A DNA stretch of 64,000 nt from the NCBI RefSeq assembly GCF_013403955.1, contig NZ_JABFDG010000001.1, positions 682,001 to 746,000 of the forward strand. The letters run 5' to 3'. Each line of letters starts with the position of its first letter. Position 1 is the stretch's first letter. The notes beneath the pieces were generated by a model. That model ran no database searches. It was not told the DNA's origin and saw only the letters and a program-made list of their open reading frames with translations. The translations under genes were made by a program, and so were the position numbers. Of the stretch, positions 35,628 through 45,050 are shown piece after piece. This DNA is from Winogradskyella vidalii (lineage in GTDB: Bacteria; Bacteroidota; Bacteroidia; Flavobacteriales; Flavobacteriaceae).

Positions 35628-36479
35628 CTAAAACGTTCCTACCAAACCAACAGTTCCCATACCAGCGTTAATACGCCAACTTATAGTTTTAGGTTTTGAG
35701 TCATTATAAAATTTGCTTTTGGTCATAAAATTATCAATACCATCTACAACAATAACACTTAGTGCTATGCCAAAACCAACATCACTCAGCCAATGTGCAT
35801 TATCCCATAATCTAGAAATAGGAGATATAGAACCAGCCGCATAAATACCAACTTTCGTCCATAAGCTGTCAAATTGTTTCGCAATAGCATGCGCCATTGT
35901 AAAAGATAAAACACTATGACCCGAAGGAAAAGAGTGAAAACCAGGTTTGTTGCTGAACGGTTCAAATTCATTATAGTCGCCAGCGCCAGGTCTAGCTCTA
36001 CCGATAACCGTTTTAGATATGGATTGAATTATTCCGGTGGTTATTGCAGATGAAAATATTAGTATTCCAGTATGACGAAATTTTTCGTTGTCTGTTAAAA
36101 GTCCAAAACCATAAATGCCTGTAGAGACCATAAAGAAATTTTGAGGCTTTCCAAAATACCAACCAAAGTCTTTTAAAGCTTTTGGAGCTCCCGTGCCTTG
36201 CTTTAAAAATATACGTTTCGCTTCTCGGTCACTTATATATAAGAGCCCTGTACCAGCAATTAAACCACCTGCGGTTACAAAATCATCACTTTTCCATTGT
36301 AGTGGGCTTGTAAAAGCATGTCCAGTACTTTTTAAGGTTACATTGGCATCATATTTTAGATGGTTCCAGGCTTTACCAATTTTACTTGTTTTAGCAATAG
36401 AATCTGTTTGAGAAAAAAGTTGAACTGATACTAAGAGAAGTAAATAGAAAGTAACCAGTTTTTTTATTACTGTAGGCAT
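35628..36479 (-). CDS. PAP2 superfamily phosphatase, exported
   Basis: 283 residues from the ATG at 36479. A signal peptide (LVTFYLLLLVSVQLFS) precedes a PAP2 domain: the catalytic signature reads KTVIGRARPG, then FPSGHSV, then SRLWDNAHWLSDVGFG, so the histidines of motifs 2 and 3 are present. PAP2 enzymes dephosphorylate lipid phosphates such as undecaprenyl pyrophosphate or phosphatidic acid at the outer face of the inner membrane. The frame extends to 36578, but that would run through the minus-7 box and the groEL terminator hairpin, so I reject the longer start. Single gene. Confidence 0.88.
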   Translation of the reverse strand: MPTVIKKLVTFYLLLLVSVQLFSQTDSIAKTSKIGKAWNHLKYDANVTLKSTGHAFTSPLQWKSDDFVTAGGLIAGTGLLYISDREAKRIFLKQGTGAPKALKDFGWYFGKPQNFFMVSTGIYGFGLLTDNEKFRHTGILIFSSAITTGIIQSISKTVIGRARPGAGDYNEFEPFSNKPGFHSFPSGHSVLSFTMAHAIAKQFDSLWTKVGIYAAGSISPISRLWDNAHWLSDVGFGIALSVIVVDGIDNFMTKSKFYNDSKPKTISWRINAGMGTVGLVGTF

Positions 36480-36507
36480 ATAAAACTTATCGATAGTTAT
36501 AGAAGTG

Positions 36508-36515
36508 CAAAAATA
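36508..36515 (-). promoter_or_regulatory. Minus-7 box for the PAP2 gene
   Basis: Minus-strand TATTTTTG fits TAnnTTTG, 28 bases before the ATG at 36479. It abuts the groEL terminator stem. Confidence 0.45.
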
Positions 36516-36542
36516 AAGCCTTTGATTGACATCAAAGGCTTT
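36515..36542 (-). terminator. Terminator after groEL
   Basis: AAAGCCTTTGAT and ATCAAAGGCTTT form a perfect 12-bp stem with a four-base loop, 56 bases past the groEL stop and directly before the PAP2 minus-7 box. Confidence 0.75.
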
Positions 36543-36598
36543 AAAGTTTAAATTACTTGAGTATATTGATTTACGCAATTGTTAATTGAGCGTTCAAA

Positions 36599-38245
<1,647 letters not shown>

Positions 38246-38274
38246 TTAAATTTTTAAATCTCAAAATTCAAATA

Positions 38275-38349
38275 CTAAATTCCAAAAGGAATTATAGCTA
38301 TTGTCATTCAAGGATTTTGGAATTTGTTTTTTATAATTTTTGGAATTTG
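38275..38349. repeat. Short repeats in the groES-groEL spacer
   Basis: TTTTGGAATTTG occurs twice as a direct repeat (38315-38326 and 38338-38349, 23 bases apart), and the inverted form AAATTCCAAAA is present at 38277-38287. Together they could fold or mark an intergenic repeat. Their role in groEL expression is unknown. Confidence 0.4.
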
Positions 38350-38356
38350 CAATTAT

Positions 38357-38632
38357 TTAGATAATTGCTAAGATGTCACTTTCGCGCATCATTAAGTAAT
38401 CTTTACCTTCTAATTTAAGTTCAGTTCCACCATACTTTCCATAAAGTACTGTATCACCAACTTTAACGGTTAGAGGTTCGTCTTTTTTACCATTTCCTAT
38501 GGCAACAACAGTTCCTTTTTGCGGTTTTTCTTTTGCATTATCTGGAATAATAATGCCTGAAGCTGTTTTAGTTTCAGCCTCCTTTGGTTCTACAAGAACG
38601 CGGTCTGCTAAAGGTTTAATGTTTAAACTCAT
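38357..38632 (-). CDS. groES: Co-chaperonin GroES
   Basis: 91 residues, the standard length. It caps the GroEL ring. The N-terminal [12 protein letters not shown], the mobile loop region ([14 protein letters not shown]) and the C-terminal [14 protein letters not shown] are typical. It stands between secG and groEL on the minus strand. No minus-7 box was found upstream. Confidence 0.98.
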   Translation of the reverse strand: MSLNIKPLADRVLVEPKEAETKTASGIIIPDNAKEKPQKGTVVAIGNGKKDEPLTVKVGDTVLYGKYGGTELKLEGKDYLMMRESDILAII

Positions 38633-38820
38633 TACTATATGTTTTTTAGTTAATTATTGATTTAATGCTAAAGTAATAGTCGAAAATTATGCCAATGAAG
38701 AAAGTCTGACAAAGTTTCATACCTAATAATCTATTTTAAATCACAGGTAGATTTTAGGTTTTAAAGTCTTATAATTAATTTCTCGTTTTTGTAGTACAAT
38801 TAATTTTGGCGCAAAAAAAA

Positions 38821-38844
38821 AAGCCAACTTTTTAAAGTTGGCTT
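38821..38844 (-). terminator. Terminator after secG
   Basis: AAGCCAACTTT and AAAGTTGGCTT form a perfect stem flanked by A and T runs, 36 bases past the secG stop. It partly separates the secG operon from groES. Confidence 0.75.
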
Positions 38845-38879
38845 TATAATTTTTTTTTTGAAATGCTTACGGTTAGCTG

Positions 38880-39209
38880 TTATTCAGCTGGCGTTTCATC
38901 TGTTGTTGATGTTGGTAAAACAGGCATTTCTGTAGACTCATTAGTGTCTAATGCTTTAGATTCTACACCTCCACCAGAATCGATAGTTAAGTTAGAAGCT
39001 AAAATTAAAACGATTAATGCGGTTGCTAAAACCCAAGTACTCTTATCTAAAAAGTCTCCGGTTTTCTTCACACCTCCTAATTGTTGTGTGCCACCACCAC
39101 CAAAAGATGATGATAATCCACCGCCTTTAGGATTCTGTACCATAACTACTACGACAAGTAAAAAGGCAACGATAACGATTAGGACTAAAAATATTGTAAA
39201 TGCATTCAT
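38880..39209 (-). CDS. secG: Preprotein translocase subunit SecG
   Basis: 109 residues with two transmembrane helices, the first in TIFLVLIVIVAFLLVVVVMVQ and the second in TWVLATALIVLILASNL. Between them is the family-typical QNPKGGGLSSSFGGGGTQQLGGVKK. SecG assists SecYE and SecA in moving proteins across the inner membrane. The C-terminal tail is a Ser/Thr/Glu-rich extension. It begins one base after the TPR gene stop, inside the miaB-to-secG operon. Confidence 0.95.
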   Translation of the reverse strand: MNAFTIFLVLIVIVAFLLVVVVMVQNPKGGGLSSSFGGGGTQQLGGVKKTGDFLDKSTWVLATALIVLILASNLTIDSGGGVESKALDTNESTEMPVLPTSTTDETPAE

Positions 39210-39210
39210 T

Positions 39211-40200
39211 TTATAGGGTATTATTATCTTTTAATTCTTTAACCAATTTTATTTGGTGTGCAAAGAAACTACTTTTTTCTGGATATTTCAAACTTAAAAT
39301 TTTGTAAGATTGAATTGCTTTATCATAGTTTTTTTGTTCTAAATAAATTCGCGCCAAAGTTTCAGTCATTAAACTGTCTGAAATAGTACTATCATTATTG
39401 ACTAACTTAGGTTTAGGAGCGTCTTTTTTAACCGGTTTAATTTTTGGGTTTTCGCTAATAAATTTATCTATAATAGCAAGTTTATTTTCTAAAGGTGTCT
39501 TAGTTTCTTCCTCTAGGTTTTCAGTTTGTGGTGTAATGTTAGGCTCAACTTCTGGCTTAGTTTCGGGTTCTGGTTCAACTTCAGATTCAACTTCAACTTC
39601 ATCTCTAACAATGGGTTTAAAACTCGTTATCTTTAACCATTCTGTAAAAGAGTGATTTTCTGTTTTGTCGAATTCTAAAGGTTTTCCGATATTAAGTTGT
39701 TTTTCGGCTGAGATGTTTTTTACATCAACAGCTATAATTGAATCTTCAATAGTTGACGCTTTAACTTCTAATCGTGGTTTAGGCATTGGTTTTACCTCAA
39801 ATAAGCCTGGGTCTAAAACACCTTCTGTTGCTTTTATTTGCTCATTTAAAGCATCGTCTATAGCAACACTTTTGTGTACTGATATATCATCTGCAGCATT
39901 AACTTCAATCGTTTTAATGTGCTCGGTGTTTTGTTTAATTTGTTCCGATATCTCATTCTGATTGAACACTTCCGAAGTTATATAGTCAAACAATACACTG
40001 CGATCTGTAGTATGTGCAGCTGTAATTTTTAAAGCGTTGTTGTATTTATAACTTTCTTTTTGCTTTAAGCCTTTAAGATATAGTGCTCTAAGCGGTTGAA
40101 AATAAGGATATGTTTTAATTGTTGAAGCTAATAATTCGGTTTGCGCTGCGGTAACGGCTTCTGGTTTTTGTAATAAATAAGTGAGGTCTTGAAGCTGCAT
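39211..40200 (-). CDS. TPR-containing protein of unknown function
   Basis: 329 residues. A globular N-terminal part (about 1-90), a long Glu/Pro-rich acidic linker (about 90-250, with EVEVESEVEPEPETKPEVEP), and one clear C-terminal TPR (ARIYLEQKNYDKAIQSYKIL). It is probably a cytoplasmic or periplasmic adaptor; no signal peptide is evident. The position between lptE and secG, with gaps of only 1-3 bases, is conserved in flavobacteria and hints at a role in envelope protein or LPS export, which remains inference. Confidence 0.8.
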   Translation of the reverse strand: MQLQDLTYLLQKPEAVTAAQTELLASTIKTYPYFQPLRALYLKGLKQKESYKYNNALKITAAHTTDRSVLFDYITSEVFNQNEISEQIKQNTEHIKTIEVNAADDISVHKSVAIDDALNEQIKATEGVLDPGLFEVKPMPKPRLEVKASTIEDSIIAVDVKNISAEKQLNIGKPLEFDKTENHSFTEWLKITSFKPIVRDEVEVESEVEPEPETKPEVEPNITPQTENLEEETKTPLENKLAIIDKFISENPKIKPVKKDAPKPKLVNNDSTISDSLMTETLARIYLEQKNYDKAIQSYKILSLKYPEKSSFFAHQIKLVKELKDNNTL

Positions 40201-40203
40201 AAT

Positions 40204-40707
40204 TTACCAGTCTGATAATGAGGCGTTAACTATATCTTGGGTGAGGCGCTCAAAAATTTCCTCAAAGGCAGTATCTTTTGTGCTTCCTGTGAGTTGGTCT
40301 GCAGCGGGATAATCAAAAAAGAAGGAAAAGCGTTGTTCAAAATCTTTTTCTTCATCTTTAGTGTTAATATAACGCACATTTACACCAATGGTTAATCTGT
40401 TTTGAGCAGCTGTATTATCTGCTGTTGCTGTCATAGGCGATATGCGATATTCTACAATTTCACCTTCGTAAATAACTTCACCTCCTGTATTTACTAATTG
40501 CGAACTTGTTTGGTTAACAATTAGGTCTTGTAATGCTATAGTGAAATCTCGGTCTAAACCAGGCTCTACTAAATCGGCATTATTTTGAAAAAAATTAACT
40601 TGAAACGTATCGGGTGTTTCCGTAAGACCTGAAAATGAATAATTGACTTTACAGCCCATAACTGTAAGACCAATAAAGAGGATTAATATGAATTTTAAAT
40701 TTTTCAA
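40204..40707 (-). CDS. lptE: LptE-family LPS-assembly lipoprotein
   Basis: 167 residues. A lipoprotein signal with lipobox (LTVMGC, Cys19) and a small beta-sandwich with YSFSGLTETPDTFQVNFFQN, as in Bacteroidota LptE. It plugs the LptD barrel that inserts lipopolysaccharide into the outer membrane. Its start is TTG at 40707; no ATG fits. The gene is linked to secG and a sigma54-type activator, and lpxK in this same window serves the same LPS pathway. Confidence 0.88.
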   Translation of the reverse strand: MKNLKFILILFIGLTVMGCKVNYSFSGLTETPDTFQVNFFQNNADLVEPGLDRDFTIALQDLIVNQTSSQLVNTGGEVIYEGEIVEYRISPMTATADNTAAQNRLTIGVNVRYINTKDEEKDFEQRFSFFFDYPAADQLTGSTKDTAFEEIFERLTQDIVNASLSDW

Positions 40708-40849
40708 CGACTAAGTATTTTTTATTTGTGATTATAGAACCCGTTATGTTTTACTAACTGTAATAATAAGGTTTTAGTTTTTTTTAGACTAATTTAAACT
40801 AAAAACATAAAAAACAGCATTTTAGTGTTATAGAGGTCATAAAAATATC

Positions 40850-42121
40850 CTAAAGATCAAACTGTTTGATTTTTCGGTAAAGTGTACGTTCGCTAATTCC
40901 TAGCTCTGCAGCTGCTAATTTGCGCTTTCCACTGTGACGTTCTAAAGACTTTTTTATTAATTCTAATTCTTTGTCATGTAAAGATAGGGTTTCCTCTTCT
41001 TCAATCTCTTCGGCAAAATGGTATTTATCAGCAGCTTCCGATATGATTTCCTCGGCAGTTTCCTTATGCTCAGGAATGGCTAATATTTCTAAGTCTTCTA
41101 CAGCAGCTTCAAATTCTTCATCTTTTTCATCAGCGTCCCCATAGATTTTCTGAATTAAATGTTCATTGTCTTTTTGAACATCAGCATCACTTCCTTTTTT
41201 CATGAGTTCCATAGTGAGTTTTTTAAGATCGTTAAGGTCGCCCTTCATATCAAATAAAACTTTGTATAGAATTTCTCGTTCACTGCTAAAATCACTTTCA
41301 GATTTAGAATTGCTAACAACAGCGGGTAAATTGCTACCAATGTTTGGGAGGTAGTTTTGAAGTGTTTTGTTATCAATAGTACGGTTCTGTTCTAAAACAG
41401 AAACTTGCTCTGCAACATTGCGAAGTTGTCTTATATTTCCATTCCAGCGGTAATTTTCAAGAGCGTTTACAGCATCATCCGTTAATTTAACCGTTGGCAT
41501 TTTATATTTTAAAGCAAAGTCGCTCGCAAATTTTCTAAATAATAAATGGATATCATCTTTGCGTGCTCTTAGTGGAGGTAAGTTGATTTCTATGGTGCTT
41601 AGTCTGTAATAAAGATCTTCTCTAAATTTTTCCTTCTTTATGGCTTCAAACATATTGACGTTTGTAGCGGCTACAATTCTAACATTGGTTTTTTGAACCT
41701 TACTTGACCCTACCTTAATAAATTCGCCATTTTCTAAAACACGAAGTAAACGTACTTGAGTAGTTAGTGGTAGCTCACCAACTTCATCTAAAAAAATAGT
41801 TCCACCATCAGCGACTTCAAAATAACCAGATCGGGTTGTTGTTGCACCTGTAAAAGCGCCTTTTTCATGTCCAAATAACTCACTGTCAATAGTTCCTTCT
41901 GGAATAGCACCACAGTTTACAGCGATATATTTACCGTGTTTTCTATGTGAAATTTGATGTATTATTTTAGGAATACTCTCTTTTCCAACACCACTTTCTC
42001 CTGTTACTAAAACAGAAATATCAGTAGGAGCAACTTGAATCGCTTTTTCTATAGAGCGATTGAGTTTTGGGTCGTTTCCTATAATACCGAAACGTTGTTT
42101 TATGGCTTGAATAGATTCCAT
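40850..42121 (-). CDS. Sigma54-dependent transcriptional activator (AAA+, no receiver)
   Basis: 423 residues from the ATG at 42121. An AAA+ domain opens at residue 1 with Walker A GESGVGKE, the sigma54-contact motif GAFTGA, Walker B GGTIFLDEVG, and an R-finger region REDLYYRL. An acidic linker (about 270-370) leads to a Fis-type HTH at the C-terminus (KRKLAAAELGISERTLYRKI). There is no receiver or GAF domain, so control may come from concentration or a partner. The upstream TTG at 42142 is rejected in favour of the ATG. It lies between miaB and lptE in a conserved order. Confidence 0.92.
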   Translation of the reverse strand: MESIQAIKQRFGIIGNDPKLNRSIEKAIQVAPTDISVLVTGESGVGKESIPKIIHQISHRKHGKYIAVNCGAIPEGTIDSELFGHEKGAFTGATTTRSGYFEVADGGTIFLDEVGELPLTTQVRLLRVLENGEFIKVGSSKVQKTNVRIVAATNVNMFEAIKKEKFREDLYYRLSTIEINLPPLRARKDDIHLLFRKFASDFALKYKMPTVKLTDDAVNALENYRWNGNIRQLRNVAEQVSVLEQNRTIDNKTLQNYLPNIGSNLPAVVSNSKSESDFSSEREILYKVLFDMKGDLNDLKKLTMELMKKGSDADVQKDNEHLIQKIYGDADEKDEEFEAAVEDLEILAIPEHKETAEEIISEAADKYHFAEEIEEEETLSLHDKELELIKKSLERHSGKRKLAAAELGISERTLYRKIKQFDL

Positions 42122-42198
42122 ATTAATTTCCTGCAAAGGCAAGAATCTTTTTTAGGTTAATAAAATATTTTTTTGTTCGTATAGAATAAGATTAATTT

Positions 42199-43644
42199 TT
42201 AATTATAATCTGAATAGTCAACAGCTTTACCAATGAGTGTTGCACTAGTACAATCTGTAATATATACATTGACTAAGTCGCCGACTTTATAATGTTCCTT
42301 CGGAAAAACAGCAACAGTATTGTCTGATGTTCTACCTGACCATTGTTCATCTGATTTTTTAGAGGCTTTTTCAATTAAAACTTCAACAGTTGTGTTGAGG
42401 TGACTACGCGTGTTCATTTCACTGTACTTACGCTCTAATTTTATAATCTCACTTAAACGTCGCTTCTTTATGTCTTCTGGTACGTCATCTTCCATTTTAC
42501 GACCAGCTAATGTTCCTGGGCGTTCAGAATAGGTAAACATATAACCAAAATTATATTTAACGTATTCCATTAGAGACAAGGTGTCTTGATGGTCTTCTTC
42601 AGTTTCTGTAGGAAAACCAGCAATTAAATCGACACTTATTGAACACTCAGGAATGATACGTTTAATATTGTCTACAAGCTCAAAGTATTCTTTGCGTGTG
42701 TGTAAACGGTTCATTTCTTTTAAAATACGATCACTGCCACTTTGAACAGGTAAGTGGATGTGTTTGCAAATGTTATTGTATTTCGCCATGGTTTCAATCA
42801 CATCTAACGTAAAATCTTGCGGATTAGATGTAGAAAAACGAATACGCATTTTAGGTTGTGCTTTAGCGCATAGTTCTAAAAGCTTAGCGAAATTAACAGC
42901 TGTTGCTTTCTGAAAATCAGAAGCGTTATTAAAATCTTTCTTTAAGCCGCCACCATACCATAAGTAGCTATCTACATTTTGACCTAAAAGTGTAATTTCT
43001 CTATAGCCTTTGTCCCAAAGTTCATTAATTTCTTCAACTATACTTTGGGGGTCTCTACTGCGTTCTCTACCTCTTGTAAACGGTACAACACAAAACGTAC
43101 ACATATTATCGCAACCACGTGTTATAGAAACAAAAGCGGTAACGCCATTACTGTTTAATCTTACAGGTGAAATATCGCCATAAGTTTCCTCCTTAGAAAG
43201 AATGACGTTGATGGCATCTCTACCTTCATCAACTTCGGCTAAAAGATTAGGTAAGTCTTTATAAGCATCCGGACCAACAACTAAGTCAACAATTTTTTCT
43301 TCTTCAAGAAATTTTGTTTTCAACCGTTCTGCCATACAGCCTAATACGCCAACTTTCATTTTTGGATTGGTTCGTTTTATAGCATTATATTGTTGTAGTC
43401 GTTTTCTAACGGTTTGCTCTGCTTTATCTCTTATGGAGCAGGTGTTTACCAAAACAAGATCAGCTTCCTCAAGCGTTTGAGTGGTATTAAATCCTTGTTC
43501 AGAAAGAATAGAAGCTACAATTTCACTGTCGCTAAAATTCATTGCACAACCATAACTCTCTATAAATAGTTTGCGTTGGTTGCCTTCTTTTTGGTCTAAA
43601 ACTAAGGTTTCGCCTTGTTTTTGTTCGTCTATTGTTTTTTCCAT
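42199..43644 (-). CDS. miaB: tRNA-2-methylthio-N6-dimethylallyladenosine synthase MiaB
   Basis: 481 residues from ATG 43644, 485 from ATG 43656. Adds a methylthio group to isopentenyl-A37 of certain tRNAs. The N-terminal UPF0004 domain carries three cluster cysteines (GCAMN, NTCSI, LGCMAE), the radical-SAM cluster is [10 protein letters not shown], and a TRAM domain follows. I prefer ATG 43644 because the upstream ATG 43656 lies in a palindromic repeat (43650-43672). It is the first gene of a run through the sigma54 activator, lptE, TPR gene and secG. Confidence 0.96.
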   Translation of the reverse strand: MEKTIDEQKQGETLVLDQKEGNQRKLFIESYGCAMNFSDSEIVASILSEQGFNTTQTLEEADLVLVNTCSIRDKAEQTVRKRLQQYNAIKRTNPKMKVGVLGCMAERLKTKFLEEEKIVDLVVGPDAYKDLPNLLAEVDEGRDAINVILSKEETYGDISPVRLNSNGVTAFVSITRGCDNMCTFCVVPFTRGRERSRDPQSIVEEINELWDKGYREITLLGQNVDSYLWYGGGLKKDFNNASDFQKATAVNFAKLLELCAKAQPKMRIRFSTSNPQDFTLDVIETMAKYNNICKHIHLPVQSGSDRILKEMNRLHTRKEYFELVDNIKRIIPECSISVDLIAGFPTETEEDHQDTLSLMEYVKYNFGYMFTYSERPGTLAGRKMEDDVPEDIKKRRLSEIIKLERKYSEMNTRSHLNTTVEVLIEKASKKSDEQWSGRTSDNTVAVFPKEHYKVGDLVNVYITDCTSATLIGKAVDYSDYN

Positions 43645-43649
43645 AGCAT

Positions 43650-43672
43650 TTCCCATGAAAGCGGGAATCTCA
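43650..43672. repeat. Palindromic repeat at the miaB 5' end
   Basis: On the minus strand GAGATTCCCGCTTTCATGGG runs into AAATGCTATGG. TTCCC and GGGAA form the stem around GCTTTCAT. It is a copy of the common GATTCCCGC...GCGGGAATC repeat. Its ATG (43656) is in frame with miaB and so has become a candidate start codon. Confidence 0.55.
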
Positions 43673-43731
43673 TAAGTTTATAAAAAAGTTTTCCTTTTTA
43701 TAATCAATTCGTAATTCTTAATATAAGGATG

Positions 43732-43739
43732 CAAAGATA
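43732..43739 (-). promoter_or_regulatory. Minus-7 box for the miaB operon
   Basis: Minus-strand TATCTTTG fits TAnnTTTG; a TTG 21 bases further upstream (43761-43763 on the plus strand as CAA) could be the minus-33 element. The start of miaB is 75-87 bases downstream. Confidence 0.5.
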
Positions 43740-43902
43740 ATACTATTTTATAGATTGTGACAAAGTGGCAGTTATAATTTAGTTAAGATTGGTTTTGAAA
43801 AAGTGATATCAACGTATAAGTCTTTGATTGATCTTATTATTTTTTTCTTGATTATATCTAATAAATAGCGTTAGTTTGAGGCACTAACCAAATTTATCAT
43901 AA

Positions 43903-44691
43903 ATGAACTTCATAGAAATTAAAAGTCGAATAGAGAATGCAAAAGCATTAGATTTTGGGATTGTTTTTAACCAATGTATTGAGTTATTCAAAAAAGTATG
44001 GGTACAAGGATTAATCGTTTTGTTATTAAATCTTGTTTTGGCAATACCAGTAATGATGATTGTTTATATCCCTATAATATTGCTAGGTTTAGCGGATGCG
44101 TTTAGTGATGCTAATACGTATGGATCTTCTACAATGTCTGATTTTAGCGGAATAATGATTGTTGTAATGGGGGTACTTTATATCTTTTTAATTTTAGCGA
44201 TGAGTACAATTGCACTTGGTCTAAAAGCTGCATTTTATAGAATTTGTAAGTTTAAGGATTTAGGTCAGGAAGGAAAGGAAGATTATTTTTATTTTTTGAA
44301 AAAACAATATTTAGGAAAAACGATAACCTTGAGTATCGCGCTTATAGGGATTGTTTTTTTAGCCACACTATTGTTTTTTGTACCTTTAATATATGCAATC
44401 GTTCCATTATCGTTTATTTTGGTGATTTATGCATTTAATCCAGATTTGTCAATATCAGAAATTATAAAACAAGCTTTTAATCTCGGTAATAAAAAGTGGT
44501 TGATTTCTTTTGGATTGTTATTAATAACCTGGTTTCTGTCTACGGTAATAGGGTTTTTAATGTGTGGTTTTGGAATTTATGTGACCTCGTCGTTTAACTA
44601 TTTGCCATCCTATATAATCTATAAGGAAGTGGTGGGGTTTGATGATGAAAGCGAGCAACTGAGACGTATAGAGCAACTGACTACATTTTAA
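43903..44691 (+). CDS. Multi-pass membrane protein of unknown function
   Basis: 262 residues with five or six transmembrane helices (first at about 33-60, IVLLLNLVLAIPVMMIVYIPI) and an N-terminal amphipathic segment. I do not recognise the family beyond a resemblance to uncharacterised Bacteroidota membrane proteins and the GDPD-type membrane domain. There are no catalytic motifs. The C-terminus ends in EQLRRIEQLTTF. It stands alone between miaB (divergent) and topA. Nothing around it points to a job. Confidence 0.75.
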   Translation: MNFIEIKSRIENAKALDFGIVFNQCIELFKKVWVQGLIVLLLNLVLAIPVMMIVYIPIILLGLADAFSDANTYGSSTMSDFSGIMIVVMGVLYIFLILAMSTIALGLKAAFYRICKFKDLGQEGKEDYFYFLKKQYLGKTITLSIALIGIVFLATLLFFVPLIYAIVPLSFILVIYAFNPDLSISEIIKQAFNLGNKKWLISFGLLLITWFLSTVIGFLMCGFGIYVTSSFNYLPSYIIYKEVVGFDDESEQLRRIEQLTTF

Positions 44692-44922
44692 ATATAGCGT
44701 TTAGCTAAGTTCCATGTTATTTTAGAGTCAAAGTTGTTTTTTTGTGATCAATAGCATGCTAGGCCTAAAACTTAATAACGGTTTGAAGTTGGTATCAGAA
44801 ACACCTATAATTTTATCATTCTGAAATTCGAAATAAATCCAAGATTACAACCTTTTTCTATTTAAGATTGAAATAAAATGTTTCTAATTACGAATTAAAA
44901 AAAAATTAAATTTAAAATTTAA

Positions 44923-44943
44923 AGTCTTACAATTTGTAAGGCT
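44923..44943 (+). terminator. Hairpin terminator, plus strand
   Basis: AGTCTTACAA and TTGTAAGGCT pair with one wobble and run into seven Ts. It lies 231 bases beyond the membrane-protein gene. Confidence 0.55.
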
Positions 44944-45023
44944 TTTTTTGTTCATTAAAAGAAAAATGACGATAAAATGTTTGGTATTTAAGACCAAATT
45001 AGGTTTGTATCTTAATTTTCTTA

Positions 45024-45031
45024 TACATTTG
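45024..45031 (+). promoter_or_regulatory. Minus-7 box for topA
   Basis: TACATTTG fits TAnnTTTG, 19 bases before the ATG at 45051; a TTG at 45005-45007 with a 16-base gap may be the minus-33 element. Confidence 0.55.
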
Positions 45032-45050
45032 TAAACGCAAAAATTTAAGA

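Larger units (their letters stand above)
44692..45050 (+). other. 359-base non-coding gap before topA
   Basis: No credible gene. It holds a hairpin at 44923-44943, the topA minus-7 box at 45024-45031, and long A-runs (44898-44905). The AT content is very high. A stretch near 44816-44845 (ATCATTCTGAAATTCGAA) faintly resembles eroded intergenic repeats, but not enough to call. Confidence 0.5.

Noticed and set aside
38633..38820. CIRCE-type operator before groES
   Set aside because: No TTAGCACTC-N9-GAGTGCTAA-like inverted repeat is present.
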